Shown here in pieces: positions 31,746 through 44,930 of a DNA stretch of 64,000 bases. Numbering within the stretch: position 1 is the first letter of the stretch; every line of letters begins with the position of its first letter. Source of the stretch: Prosopocoilus inquinatus (Eukaryota; Arthropoda; Insecta; Coleoptera; Lucanidae); assembly GCA_036172665.1 (NCBI GenBank), contig CM069880.1:6140501-6204500 (forward strand), read 5' to 3'. Below the pieces are notes generated by a model. That model saw only the letters and a program-made list of their open reading frames with translations. It was not told the DNA's origin and did not search any database. A program made the position numbers and the translations under genes.

Positions 31746-33211
31746 TTTTATGCAGCCGGACTAGATACGGAATGTATCGCTAAATGTTTTATTTAGCTTT
31801 TACTCCACATTATATATGTACTATACAACAATATCTATACATAAATTTACATATACATATATATGTTTAAATATGACGAATCTTATACACATTTTGTGTC
31901 AACAAGAGAAATAAAGAATTTAATTGAAAATACGTCAGAAAAAAGTGTAAACAATCAGAAATTTCCAAAAAAAATTATAATAATTACTATTTGATTTCTG
32001 AAAATTGGAAGCAATTAAAAAAATGAAAAACGTTTTTGACAATCGAGAAACTCACTATAGAACAAAAGAACTCAAAACGAATTGTATGCTAACCTGCAAT
32101 TTATGAAATCGCACTTTTACAATTTAAACGAGAAACTGCGACTTCATAAAATGCAGGCTGGAATGGATTTAAATAGTTTAAATAGCGACATCCTACGATT
32201 GCTTTTTGACATTTTAAACATTGCTGCTCAAGGCATTCACTGCAATCAAAAACGATTTGCCACAAATTTTTTTATAGATTTAAAATTTAAAAAAATAATA
32301 AGGAACATTTAAGACTAATAATAATACGAATTTCACAATAATCATCAAACAAAAACAAATTTCTATCCTAATACTTATATATTTTCGAAATGAAAATTTC
32401 CGAAGAAAGCAGGAAAAAAACAAATGACGAGTAATTATTCGCAGCGGAAAAAGAAGTGCAAAAGTTTTTTGATTAATTAATTTCAGAACGAAAATGAAAA
32501 AACAAATGATCGCAAACTTCACCAAGGAAAATCACAAAGAAATACGTAAGGAAACAAAATAAGGAAATAAACAAAAGAAAAAAAAACAGATTATTAATTC
32601 AAAACGATGTCGTCTTTTGAACAATAACGGCAACAGTACCAAAAAGAAAATCAGGAAGTATTTGAAGATAGAAACAAATGAAGATCGCAAGAAAAAAATT
32701 TAAAAGAGACGGAAACTTTTCGTAGACAAGTGACGATCGCGTTACATTAAAAAAAACTGCAAATGGTTTCTTTTTTTGAAAAATGTAACCTAAGCGCTAT
32801 CTTTTTCTATTCAATAATAATTTGTTATCTCAGTTTCTTTTTCTCATTATTATTCAGCGCCATCTCTGGATAAGACGATTTGTAGGTAAAAAATTAAATT
32901 TTTTTCGAAAAATTTACAAACTTTGAATATTGATGAGTTTGTTGCAACTTGCAAGGTTATGTCAGTTAAGTTTTTTTTATTTTTCTTTCGCTTGTTTTAG
33001 CAGTTAATTGCAGATAAATATTATAAATTTGCCTGTGTAAGTAAGTGCTAATAAATAATTTTGATTGTTTTTTCTTGTAATCACGTTTTTAACTTTAACC
33101 CCCTATTTAAATTTCTTGGATGAATTTACGGAAATGTAGAGAAATATTGTATGCCGAAAAGAAATTTTTGGTCAAGTCGGTTGGCAACACTGCTCATAAT
33201 TTAGTTTAGTT
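31746..33211. other. Non-coding interval with a relic of repeat D
   Basis: At 32178-32275 the sequence ATAGCGACATC...GCTTTTTGACATT and CACTGCAATCAAAAACGATT match the complement side of repeat D (17.7-17.9 kb). Nothing else recognised. Confidence 0.45.
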
Positions 33212-33236
33212 TAATAATAATAATAATAATAATAAT
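33212..33236. repeat. (TAA)n microsatellite
   Basis: About eight TAA units immediately left of MITE G copy 2. Confidence 0.8.
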
Positions 33237-33237
33237 G

Positions 33238-33342
33238 TATTACGACGCTCAATTTAAATGAAACTCCTGTATGCGAACCATACCCTTAAGAACATTCAGC
33301 GTAAGGGCTACGAAAGTGTTATTTAAGTTGAGCTTCGTAGTA
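33238..33342. mobile_element. Palindromic MITE G, copy 2
   Basis: 105 bp, ends TATTACGACGCTCAATTTAA and the complement of TTAAGTTGAGCTTCGTAGTA; diverged relative of 23019-23130. Confidence 0.65.
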
Positions 33343-35080
33343 CCTACGGAGAAGATTGAAAGGGTAGATAGAGCAAGCTTTTTTCTTAATAAACCTTCGA
33401 TATAAAAACAATACTTAACTAAAAAGATACAAGAGTTTAAAGTAAAATTAATTAACAATCAAAAGTTACTTAATATTTTATGTTAAATTTGGGGGAGTTA
33501 ACTAAATAATGCTTTATATGAAAGAACTATTTGAAAAAATGTAGTCACGTAAAAGTTACGGCTATTTCATTTTTTTTTTGTTTTAATACCCTAAAAAACG
33601 GCTTTTCATATTGTTAAGAAAGGCGGATTCATTAAAACAAAACTAGAAAACAGGTCGACGTAGACATTTTGTGAATGGTGGTTTTGATAAATTTAGAGTT
33701 TATTTAATAATAAAGTTGCAGTTTATGAAATTAATTTTGTTAATTAACTTATACTGGTGTAACTTTCTTGTTATTGGGTTTTGGTCAAAAGCGGATTAAG
33801 AAAAAAACTTTAGTTTTATCTCTTGTAGCTATCTAGCTGTCCTTCCGATCTACTCCGAACGTCATCAGACCCAGTATAATTGTAGGTACTGTTTTTACAT
33901 GAAAGAAAAGAAAAATGATTTTTTTCATTACAGAAAAACGAAAGAACACGTGTATGTATTAAAGAGTTGTTGTTTTGAAATTGGCGATCACAAACATTTC
34001 TTAATTTAATTAGCAAATATTAATGTCGAAAGCCTTTGATTATACTTCTTTATCATAAATACTGAGAATCATTCAATAACAATATTATTATTATCGCTGT
34101 TAAATGAAATATGTATTTACTAAATTCTTCATAGGGCGAATCATTTGCCTTCTGCTTACTTACACATGTTTTAGGTATATTAATATGAAATACAAATGTC
34201 GAATTCTTGATTGTAAATATATTTGATTTGATTTGGGGATGCAGTCAATTGAAGGTTAATAAAGAAACTGTTTTTAATTTAAGTCAAGCTTTCGGAAATT
34301 TATTTCCTTCATCAAGGCAAAATGTCGAAGAATTTTTAGTGGAGCACATTTTGATTAAAGTTAATGTTTAAGAAACGTATCGCAATTACATATTTATGAT
34401 TTTAATGAAAAATGAGCCCAGGAAAGGGGAAAAACGATTTTGTGCCTGGGCAAACAGCCTTAACCGGTAGGTATACCTACTTTTGTATCTAAACTGTGTG
34501 TGTTATAGTATATCGAACGGATGTCGCATAAAGAAATAATAACTATACATATTAATGCGACCTTTGACGACGTAAATGAACTCATTTTCTTCAATACAAT
34601 GGCCCTTCCGTTAATTTAAAACATTCCTCAATACATTAGCGTGTAAATAAAATTTTTTGATCGATTTGAACGTAAATAAATATTAACATTTGTATTCAAA
34701 TCTGATTACGTATATTAACAAGGCAAGTTTTACGTTCCACTTGCAAATCTTCCTATTAAAAAACAAAACATCAGCTTATAATACAAAAAGATCAAAACAA
34801 CTAACTTAATGATGTTTTGTTGCAAGGGCGAATTTAGGCATGGTCTTTATGGGCTGCAGCCTAGGGCCCCGTAACGCCCCGTTGACTCAAACGGCCCCTT
34901 TGCGGTCAAAAAATAGAAATTTATATTAAAAAAAGAAAAAATAAATTATAGGTACAAAATAGATAGTTTAAATCGTTCGTTTGTAACAAGCAACTGTATT
35001 ATATTTGTGTAAAATTTCAATGTTTCAAATGACAGTAAATGGAACCTTTTATTATTTGTCGATAGTCGATGAAAAAACGA
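33343..35080. other. Non-coding interval
   Basis: No gene supported. A GC-richer patch at about 34820-34910 (GGGCCCCGTAACGCCCCG) looks transposon-derived but is unassigned. Confidence 0.4.
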
Positions 35081-35575
35081 GGTGGCTAAACGTCCGCCGG
35101 CGGCACCTTGCTTGCTTACGAAATTCTGTCGCCCGGAGGATTTAAATAATCTTAAAACGCAATTCCGTCGATAATTCAATTGATTTATATAAATACAGCG
35201 GACTATTACTCTCAAAACTAGTAAGATCACCGATCAGCGGATTTTATCGAATAAAATGCTTAATCCGTGACGTTCAATTAATTCGCTGACTTAACAGTTT
35301 ATTTATAATTTTGAAATAAATGCATATCAGGTTACAAGTGGACGATAAAAATATCACCCACAGCGCATGATTTTAACCTCACATCATAGAACGGGGATTT
35401 TACGAAGCATTTTATTCCATAAAATCCGCCAGTCGGCGCTATTATTACTTTTGAGGGTAATATACCGCCGTACTTGCGCAAATCAATTGAAATTTCAGCG
35501 GAATTGTGGGTCAGGATTATTTGGCGAAATTTCGAAATTGAAAACAAAACCCGCCGGGAAACGTTTAGCTACATC
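35081..35575. mobile_element. Fold-back element with about 190-bp imperfect arms
   Basis: GTGGCTAAACGTCCGCCGGCGG on the left corresponds to the complement of CCGCCGGGAAACGTTTAGCTAC on the right; further matches include TCAATTGATTT, GCGGATTTTATCGAATAAAATGC and its partner. About 495 bp, non-coding. Confidence 0.65.
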
Positions 35576-37357
35576 GTAAAATAAAAAATATAATTTAGTC
35601 CCAGAGGTTCAAATGGTTATGAAAATTGATTGTGTCCAAAATTTGTTTGGAAAGCGAAATCACTTTAATATTTTTTTGTATTCATTAAATTAGCATAAAA
35701 ATAATTTTAAAATGCTCAAAAATTATTTTAAATCAATATTCTAATCTGTGAATGCGATTAATTTACGTTTCAAAAATTTCATCACTTTCGCTGAATAATC
35801 AACTGGAAGTGCAGCGAAAATAATTGAGCAGAGAAAAATGACGAATGGCTATCACAACAGACCCCAGCGCTATAAGTCAGAAAGGCTTTCAAAGTCTCAG
35901 CGCCGTTCCGGCTGAACGCATTCCAAGACATTGTAAATGAATTTAATATACAGAGTAATCCATAAAAGGTAGAGATTTTGTATGTGATGTTTTAAATTAA
36001 AATGAAGGAATGAAAAGAAAATTGCTTTGTATACTTTTTGAGTTATTTGATTGAGTATGAAATTTGGCTGGTAAGGTTTATTACAAAAACCAAATTGTCT
36101 GGAATTATCCGGGATATAGGTGACAAGTACAATTCCATTTTCAAAGCTGATTTCTAAAAATTTGGAAATGGCTGCGCTTGCAAATTCAACTTAATTAATT
36201 TTCATTTGTTGCTTATTTTCGACTTCTTCTGAATCAAATTAAAATTAAATTAGTAAATTAAAAATTGCCGAAAATCTGAATTTAATACTGTTCAAATCAT
36301 CCAGAAGAGAGTTTTTCTTTGAACGTTTGGCTTTTTTAATACTTCTTTATATTTGTCAGCAAGGCGGACACGTAGATGTTTCATTTAATTTGTGTCTCTG
36401 GCATTTTTATTTAGTTTTTTCATTCCAAAACACTTTTACCTATAACTACGTACTATGAATGATCCTGTATTAAAATGAACCCATATCATATTTTTCCAAG
36501 ACCGAGAATATTGAGAACTTTAAAAGTATTACTCCAATATTTAGTTAAGTAATTTAAAAGTATTCTAAAATAAACATTAAAATATATTTATTGAACATTC
36601 TGGAATCTTGTAGTTATGATTAATAAGTTGAAATTTTCACTGCTATAGTTAATTTGTAATTTGATAATTTTGAGACTTGGATTTAAATTATAAAGAAAAA
36701 AGCTTAATTTGGCGTCCTTGCATTTTCAACTTATATTAGATCTTCATTTAATCATGTAATCCCGCCCCTGCTTTTCCTTTGATTAAAATCCTTAAATTTT
36801 ACAATTACTCATTTTTCATACTTGTATGGAAACATTTATCGATTTTAAACAAGGTATTTTGTCTGCTCCATTCATTATTTAAACGGAGAAATATATGATA
36901 TAGGACAGAAAATTGTCTACGGAGTCAATAAATCCTCATTTGTGTACAGGCTGCTTCAAAATAAATATCCGACCCCTTACGAGCGTATTTATTCAAATAC
37001 GAATTTCCAAGAAATAAATTTATCAGAGACATTCCATAAATCAACCTCCTTTTAGTCCAAAATGGAAATTATGATTAATTTCTTATGCATGCATACACAA
37101 GTACTATGTACGAAAGAATCAATTGCGTGTTATACATTCTTTCCGCAGAAAGTCATAAACAAAAACGTTTTAAAATGTTTCCTTCTATTTCGCGAGGGTT
37201 CATTGCTCTTGTAACGTAATACAGCTGTACTAGTACCCATCAACCAATTTATATCTGAATCTTCAATGCTTTTTATCTTAAGAATTATGCCTGTGCATAC
37301 TGGACCCTTTATGCATAGAGACTCTTTGTTTTGTTTTTTTTCGTGTACTACCTGAGA
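35576..37357. other. Non-coding interval
   Basis: No gene or clear repeat supported. Confidence 0.4.
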
Positions 37358-38251
37358 TGCGTTCAAAAATTAACACCCCGGTGTGAGGTGCGGTTGGGCG
37401 AGGTGTGATGACGTTTCATAGTGTAGTGCACACTGGTCTCCGTTTGTATATGAACGCAGAAAGAACAAGTATTGTGTACATGTGGCGTTTTAAGGATGGC
37501 AAATTTATTATTGAAACACTTTCTTGACTGGCGAAACTTACTGCATAAAATAACGAGCGTCTAAATAAGAGTCTGGTGAAGTAGGCTATGACCGAGAATT
37601 TATTCGCATGTCTCTTCTAAGTTCAACTGCAAAGCTGTCAGATGTAACGTCATAATTTGCTGTTGAATAATCACGTTTTTCGTTACTTTTTCTTAATCAT
37701 TTTTTATAAATGACAACATGTTAATTTTTGGGAACCTATTTTAAAGTTATGTTTACATTTAGCTTGACACTAAAGTAACATTTAACGAATTACCATATGG
37801 GGGTTTATGTCTTTGCTGAAAGTACGAAATTATCTAAGACGTACAGACTTGGTTTGTGGATTTTTCCACAGCCAGCTTGACCAGTTTTTTATTTAGACAC
37901 TCGTTGCGCAATGTGAAATAAAGGTGTCACGATAATTGCCGAAGTCGATTTTGAAAGCAGGATATGTTCAAACGCGTTTACATTTTAAATAAATATGCCA
38001 ATCTTTCTAATGTTTCTACAATTTTGAAAGAAAAACAGTTATAAAATTTATATTCATATTTTATGCACTCTAATTTTTGACAGTCAAGGAAGTGCTTCAA
38101 TAATAAATTGCCGTCCCTAAAACGTCACATGTTCCACTGCTTGTTCCTTCTGCGTTCATATACAAACGGAGTCCAGTGTGCACTCCACTATGAAACGTCA
38201 TCATACCTCGCCCAACCGCACCTCACACTGGGGTGTTAATTTTTGAACGCA
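37358..38251. mobile_element. TIR element with 109-bp terminal inverted repeats
   Basis: Left arm 37358-37466 starts TGCGTTCAAAAATTAACACC; right arm 38143-38251 ends GGTGTTAATTTTTGAACGCA, an exact complement at the tips with only a few differences along the arms. The 676-bp interior has no long frame, so it is non-autonomous. No target duplication could be settled. Superfamily unknown. Confidence 0.8.
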
Positions 38252-38261
38252 CCCCTGTGGT

Positions 38262-38297
38262 CAACGGGTCGGACACTTATTTTGAATCACCCTGTAT
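38262..38297 (+). repeat. Repeat motif E, copy 2
   Basis: AACGGGTCGGACACTTATTT plus TGAATCACCCTGTAT, 10 bp after the TIR element. See copies at 16011 and 45910. Confidence 0.5.
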
Positions 38298-39209
38298 TTT
38301 TCTTATCTGCTTTAATTTGTTCTGCGGTCTGCAAAATGTCTAATTGGTGAGAATAATTATAAAACGCTGACACAACTAACTCGATTACATATAAATAAAC
38401 AGATATGTGAAACTGAATTTATTTAAATGTTGCATGAATCTCTTAAGCCATGTAAATAAACAAAATGAAGAAACTGTTATCGCGAGCTACAATTTTTAAA
38501 TAAATTTACGCCAGTGTTTATATTTGTAATTACTTCATTCATGGTTTCACAAATGAATTGACTTTCAACAAGTTGAAAATAACGATTTTGGAAATTTTCA
38601 CACGAGAGCACGTAAATACGGTGAACGACATTGAAAGTAACACTTTTTCTACAAAAACATTCACGCACAAAAGTACAACGTAATATTTAAAAATAATGAC
38701 CGCGTTTGACGCACGGAAAGATTAATAGTTTATTTTGAAATACCTACAAGAAAATATTTAATCGATTGTTAGAAAAGAGTGGCGGCTTAAATGAACCGCG
38801 CTAACTACCTACTAAATCAAAAGACGACAGGAAGTTTCAGGGCGTAATTGTATTGGTTCCACAATATAAAAAATGCTTTTCAAATTCGCGGGCATCAGGT
38901 GAGGTTCTCTACTGACCTATCTAAAAGATCTTGTACGGAGAGAACCAATGGGAGGTGAGGATTATGGTCTGACTCTGAGGTTGTGGTGGAAGCATCTGAA
39001 TCGACAATCGCGAATTAATATTAAGGACAACTTAAGCGGTTCATAAAGGCTTTTCCAAAGAGGAAAACGATTTGTTTTACGAAACGAATACGCGCAAATA
39101 ACGATGCGTTATCAGAAAAATCGCAGTAAACCATTTTATATTAATTATTCGGTATCAAAGTTTTTAATATCACGTCGTGGGTGTGTGGTCGGATTGTTTA
39201 GGTTCAGGA
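38298..39209. other. Non-coding interval
   Basis: No gene supported; the right end approaches the promoter of the Spot14-family gene. Confidence 0.4.
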
Positions 39210-39243
39210 GGGGCGGTTGCCCCCACCAATAGCTTCTATAAAA
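39210..39243 (+). promoter_or_regulatory. Probable promoter of the Spot14-family gene
   Basis: GGGGCGG near 39210, CCAAT at 39226-39230 and TATAAAA at 39237-39243 lie about 120 bp before the start codon. GC box, CCAAT box and TATA in this order suggest a regulated promoter; no initiator consensus was pinned down. Confidence 0.5.
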
Positions 39244-39361
39244 CAGTTGAGTGACAATTGACTTTTGCAATATTACTGTTCCGTTTGTTTTGTGGGTCGT
39301 GTGAGTGTAGGTTAACCTGTACCGTGTACAATTGAAAAACAGAGGACTCCCAAAAAAAAAA

Positions 39362-40534
39362 ATGACAGCATACACGGAAAACATCACCGTAAGCATGGAG
39401 AACAGCAGGTACGATTGATTTCTCGTTTTTGTTTTAAGGGCGTGTGAATAAATCATTGCGATTGGAGCTTTCACTCTGTTCTTTAACAAATGAAATTAGT
39501 AAATTAATAAAGAAAAAAGTTGGCGGTGAAAGCTTTTTAAAAATAAATTCCACTTCGTTTATCATTTATGTTATTATGCAATTTATATTTGTAAGTGTGT
39601 CGTTTCATCAACTAGTTTACCATTAATAAACAATGCTGATCACGTTAATTGTCATTAAAAAATTACTACAATGTTATAACGAAATAATTTTTGCCAACGA
39701 ATGAGTTTATCTATCACATCAATTATCTATCTATTATCAGAAATCGGCTGATAATGCATGTGTTCTTTTTTGCCCAATAGAAATTATGTCAGAATAGCAA
39801 ATATTTATATTATAAGTCATAAAAATTTCAACCTTGGAATATTATATTGACTAAAAAGTTGTGGAAATCTTCGAGGTCACAAATTATTTCGGATTTCTTA
39901 TTGTTACAGAAATTGTCTTCGTCGAATTGCTCGTAATGATGACACAGAATTTTCCCATCAAAGTGTTATAAATGTAATGGAAAAGTTTGTAAAGAGTGTT
40001 AATACCATGGACGAAACAATTTTGGTACCTTGTCGTTTGATGGATTTGAAAGTTGGTGATGAACAGGATCCCGCTTACATCAAACACAATCCAAAAAACA
40101 AGCAGAATATTAATAGTACCTTGAAGTCTGCAGACTTATTTGATTTGTACAACATGCTACATAATATTAAAGCAGATCTCTTATGGGGACAGGGTCAAAG
40201 TCATGATACGGAACATCCAGTAAACGCAAGCACAAATACAACTAGCAGCAGTACACACTTGGCTGTAACCAAAGGTCATGTACGTAGACCATCCACGGTC
40301 AGTGTGACTTCGACAAATTCCTCAACATCAAGTATTAGTGATACAGAATCTGATATTGGAAACGAAAACGATTCTGGAATTGAAGAACCAGCCCAAGCTA
40401 GTGATAAAACGCAGCAAGTTGCCCAGAACTTCAGAAGACATCTCTATGGGCTTACACGTTCCTTAAAGCAAATGACAGAAGCTGCCCAATATCTGACAGA
40501 TCGCTATCAGCATGATATCGGCAGCCCAATATGA
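39362..40534 (+). CDS. Spot14 / MID1IP1 family protein (two exons)
   Basis: Homologue of vertebrate THRSP (Spot14) and MID1IP1, small cytosolic/nuclear proteins that promote acetyl-CoA carboxylase polymerisation and lipogenesis. Exon 1 39362-39408 ends AG|GTACGA; exon 2 39910-40534 begins after TTACAG. Phases agree and the join is 672 nt, 223 residues. The next in-frame stop upstream is at 39308 with no earlier ATG. Conserved parts: SVINVMEKFVKSVNTMDETI (residues about 34-53) with LVP following, LYNMLHNIKADLLWG in the middle, and a C-terminal helix RRHLYGLTRSLKQMTEAAQY ending TDRYQHDIG. Between them is a Ser/Thr-rich linker. Using ATG 39977 instead would drop 38 residues, including part of the conserved N-terminal block. 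Confidence 0.9.
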
Positions 40535-40764
40535 TGTCGTTTCCAAATGTGATGTGTGAATGTGCAAGAGTGTAGATAATTTAATGATAGGCATTATTTA
40601 ATTAATGAATTCATTGGTGGATCAGTGATAACATATGTTAACTTACCATTTCGTTAGGTATTGTTCATTATGTTATTTCGTGATTTAGTTTTGCTCATTT
40701 GTATTTTTATTGTAATTTATTCATAAGATACGAGTTTTCCTGTACTCTTGGTTATTTAAGGCAA

Positions 40765-40770
40765 AATAAA
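40765..40770 (+). terminator. Polyadenylation signal of the Spot14-family gene
   Basis: AATAAA 231 bp after the stop codon, followed by a T-rich stretch. Positions 40775-41209 show nothing else. Confidence 0.6.
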
Positions 40771-41209
40771 ATAATGTACATATTTATTTTTCTTATTTTA
40801 TTTATTTCGCCATTCAACAATCTTTACACTAGGGATCTTCTGCACAAAGTAAATAAATTATAGCTTGTAATTGGTAAAAGGAACGCCAAACTACAACATA
40901 CAATTCACAAATTCTCTGTTGTGCCAGAAGTCTTGGGTATTTGGGACGTGCACGCAACTGCGAGGTCTGCGAGGAACATTTTAATGTTAGGTATCTCATG
41001 TTGAAGGATTAAACAACGTGCATTGATATTTGAACTCCTTTTTCAACTGTCGCTCTCGCAATTGATCTCGCGCTTTCATGCACATACCGACACACGGTCG
41101 AGTGCTCTTGTGACGTCACCTAATATATTGTTCACCGTGGGTGCAATGAAAATGACAGAAGACAAACAGAAACTGGAAATTGGCGATATACTCCAACGCT
41201 AGGTGTTCT

Positions 41210-41377
41210 TACAGTTGTCGCACACATAGCACGGCGAACGCGGCGCCGAAAATTTCTTTTGTTTGTATTCTTATGAGAGTGCACACACTTATGCCAAGCG
41301 CGGCGAAGCTACCTAACGTATCCAACCATCCAGCTAAAACAAAAAAGGCGCCGCGCTGTAATGTGCCGTAACCTTTA
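41210..41377. mobile_element. MITE F, copy 1
   Basis: About 168 bp, G+C richer than its surroundings, with imperfect inverted ends (TTGTCGCACACATAGCACGGCG against the complement of CGCCGCGCTGTAATGTGCCG). Shares GCGGCGCCGAAAATTTCTTT with copy 2 at 47890-48062. Confidence 0.7.
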
Positions 41378-42490
41378 AACGATTGAATCAGGTTTGGAAA
41401 ATTTAAAACACCGAATTAAAAACACGGTGGTCGTAAATCTAAAATAAAACATGTGTGCATGATTATCAAAGTACACACATTATTTTTAAAAGCGTACAGT
41501 GGCGAGCATTAAATTTTTGTCGTTAATGTCACAACCAAAATATCAATTATAATTCTGCAAAGTTAAAAACATTCAAATAAACGTCCTGTTTATTACCAAT
41601 AATGTGTCGGTATTCTCAGTAATGAAAATGAAGTCATCAATTTCTTTATTTTTAAATTTTTAATAAAATTCAAATTAGGTGCAGTCTTTGACAACTAATG
41701 ACAATTAAAATTTATTGTTGGCGACTGTGCAGGCTTTTTTTTAATATTTTGCTCCCTACCTGGAGGCTTTGTTTAAGGTCTACAGGGCAAAGTTACAGGG
41801 CTTCATGTATATTATCTGTTAGAGTTATCACATGAAACAAAATCACATCACAATTTGAAGAAAAATATACAAATTGTGTTTTTTTTTTTTAATGGAAGAG
41901 CCAGTATATTGTTTGGTAAATTGAAAGATCATTGTTTCCTGATTTCCAAAGTACATAATTATTTGGATATTTGGAAGAGCCGTACGTTGTATAATTGAGT
42001 TTAAAGTATCAATATATTAAGGTTTAAAAAAAATCAAAACGGCCTGGAAAGATACTTACAAAACGTCTAAATGGCATTGTTTTAAACAAAAAACACTGCT
42101 TAAAACAAAAAAAAACAAAAGTTTTGTTCTTTTAATTTTTTAAATACCGTGCAGGTGATAATTCAAGTTTAAAATACTTGTCGTGAAGGTGTCCGTGAAA
42201 TTAGCTTTTCATTCAAACCAATTTATTTTATCGATTTTCAGTTGTCATTAAAATTACTGCGCTCTTTTCATACCGGTACGCTTCCTGCAAGGGAATTTTA
42301 TGAAAGTGTTTTTATCATTTTTAGGTATGTGGAAAGTACAAGGTGAATAGAAGGATTTTTAGTATGGAATTTGTCGAAAACTTTAAGGCGGCTTCCACTT
42401 AAAGATAATTAATTATACGAGGACATTTATTTATATCGGTTAAGTGCAGAAACTATGTTTTAAAAATTGATAAATATAGCCAAGCATTGT
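41378..42490. other. Non-coding interval
   Basis: AT-rich; no supported gene. Confidence 0.4.
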
Positions 42491-43040
42491 ATATACCGGT
42501 GTCTCCCGACGTAATGTCACCACTTCACCCACGTAAATATCAATTCAAACTGAGTGAAAAACTTATTCAGTTTTGTTCTAAAGTAAACCGTTTCAGTGTT
42601 TAATGTTCAATTTTTTATTTTTTTTATTTTAAAGTTCACCTAATTACTTCTCCGTTCACCAAATAATCAATTCAAAAAAGACTAATAAAGCAAACCATTT
42701 TTCAAGAATACGACGTGTATTGTAATTTTCGTTATGTGCAAGTATACTAACACTGCTGATTGCTATCTAAATTTCTTGGATTATCACAAAAAATTCGTCG
42801 CATTCTTGAAAAACGGTTTGCTTTATTAGTTTTTTTTTTTAATCGATTATTATGTGAATGGAGAAACGATTAGGTGAACTTTAAACTTACATATAAAAAA
42901 TAAAAAGTTGAACATTAAACACTCGGTATTTCTGAAATGGTTTACTTTAGAACAAAACTTTATTAGAGTTTTTTACTCAGTGTGAATTGATTATCACCTA
43001 GGTGAAGTGGTGACATTACGTCACGGGACACAGTGTATAT
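42491..43040. mobile_element. Long-armed MITE, mariner-like ends
   Basis: About 550 bp with arms of about 240 bp. CGACGTAATGTCACCACTTC on the left is matched by the complement of GAAGTGGTGACATTACGTCA on the right, and AGCAAACCATTTTTCAAGAAT by ATTCTTGAAAAACGGTTTGC near the centre. Ends at TATA. Non-coding. Confidence 0.75.
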
Positions 43041-43299
43041 GCTTTTAAGATAATATTTTAAACTGCTTTTCATTTATTTTTCTGTGGCCTGTGCTCACCG
43101 ATGAGTTCGTCGGTGAACTCAATAATGGGCTCTAAGTTCCTAGATTATGTCCTTGATGAATTTACCGATAGCCGCGTATCTGTTACCTTATTCACACCTT
43201 ATTATAAAATATTACTCACTAATAGGCACTACATACACCAGAGCCGGCCTTCTAAATGACGAGGCCCGGGTGCAATAAGCATTGTGGGGTGGTGTGGAG
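43041..43299. other. Non-coding interval
   Basis: No feature supported. Confidence 0.4.
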
Positions 43300-43595
43300 T
43301 AGGGATGACGACGGGTACGTGGGTACCCGTTTATTCTACGGTACTGGTTTCATTTTCTGAATACCCTAACTACCCGATACCCGATATTCGGAAAGTGTCC
43401 AACAGCCAGGTAACCTTCATTACATTTTGTCTGATGTGACCTTCAATAAGTTTTGCTCGAATGAGCATCGATTACTTCAGATAATTCTATATAACGGATA
43501 ATTATCGGGTATCGGGTAACGGGTATTCAGAAAGAGGAACTGGTTCTATTTAAATAAACGGTACCCGGGTACCCGGATACTCGTTGTCATCCCTA
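43300..43595. mobile_element. MITE with TAGGGATGACGACGGGTA ends (hAT-like)
   Basis: 296 bp; TAGGGATGACGACGGGTA left, and the complement of ACTCGTTGTCATCCCTA right; the arms are rich in GGGTACCCG. TAGGGATG ends resemble hAT elements, but no 8-bp target duplication is evident. Confidence 0.65.
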
Positions 43596-44930
43596 ATTTG
43601 AACTAATGTTTCAACATTTTCAAATTAAAATTTAGCAGTTCTCGTTTTGCCGATTTGTCAAATTGAATTTTATTCAGTTCAATGTCGGGCTTGAAAAGAA
43701 GAAAGAATCTGCGTAGACACAAAGTATTTAATTGTAAAACGTGCAGACGGGGGTTCAAAAATGTGCCAAAATAAAAGAAGAAGGGAAGAAGTCTTTTCCG
43801 TGTTTCAATAATAATTAGAAAACCAAATAACTTCTTTTCAGCCCCTTTTTGTCTCCAATTCTGTTAGGAGTTCGTACAAAGCTGAAACTCGATTTTCTTT
43901 GTTAGTAGCGCCTGATTTTCGAAAAGAAAGCCAGAAATCGTTTTCTCCTTCATTTTCCACGGATGGTATCTACTTATATTTTCAAAATTAGTCCACTCTT
44001 TATTTCTTTCTTAGCTTAATTTTTAGTTCTTCTGTCTAATAATGGTTCAAATAAAAATCAGAATTTTTAAATAACAAAATATATTCAAATATAAGAGAAA
44101 AATTCCTAACATAACAAAGAGATTAAAAATTTTTTTGGACTGGAAAAATATCACAATTTAAATTTGTTAAAGTTTTATTAATTAATATAATTGAAACTGC
44201 AATATGAAAGGGAGAAGGGAAGATCATAAAAGAAATACCGGGTGATCAATGGAATTCATAATTAGAGGAGGCTGTGATTGGTGCTGTTTTATGCTGTGTG
44301 GTTAGATACAATAAGAAATAGATAATAAGTTGACAGTTGTAATTTTTGAAGTTTTGCTCGTGCTTTATAAAATCTTTATTTTGTATGGATGCTGGTTTAA
44401 ACCCTTTTTAGAATTTTAAGGAGGGTTCCACAAGACAAATTCGTTTATTATCAATCATTTAATAAAATAAATGTCACAATTCTGACACTTAAAATTTTTA
44501 CTTTCAAACTGTAAGCCTGTGTTGCAAACTTTTTGAAAACTATCACAGCCTGCTCTAAATATAATTTCCGTTGATCGCAAGGCATTAATACACTTTTATA
44601 GGCTTTGTTTAGGTGGTATATTTTAAGCAATAACGATTCTATTTTCTCCAAACTCACCCTCGCCAGCCGTGGAGGCTTCTTATATACACTATATTTAAAT
44701 TAAACTAGGAAAATTCATTAAGAGAAGAAGAAAACTAATTTGAAAGAATATCTCAACGAGGAAAATCGAGACGCAATGTCATTGGTCAAAGTCACGTTCG
44801 TAACTGACTGCTGGTTTTTTTTTTTCAAAAACACAACGGTAGAATAAAACAAAATGTTTCAGAAAAGAAAATGTACACTAAAATAGTAAAGGAGACTGTG
44901 GTTTAAGACATAATTGAAAATATGCAAGTA
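43596..44930. other. Non-coding interval
   Basis: No supported gene or repeat in about 1.3 kb. Confidence 0.4.

Noticed and set aside
34820..34910. GC-rich patch as a CpG island or tRNA-derived SINE
   Set aside because: No A/B-box promoter or tRNA-like fold could be made out; probably an old transposon fragment.
41180..41371. 63-codon frame over MITE F
   Set aside because: It lies almost wholly within the MITE and is not kept in the second copy.
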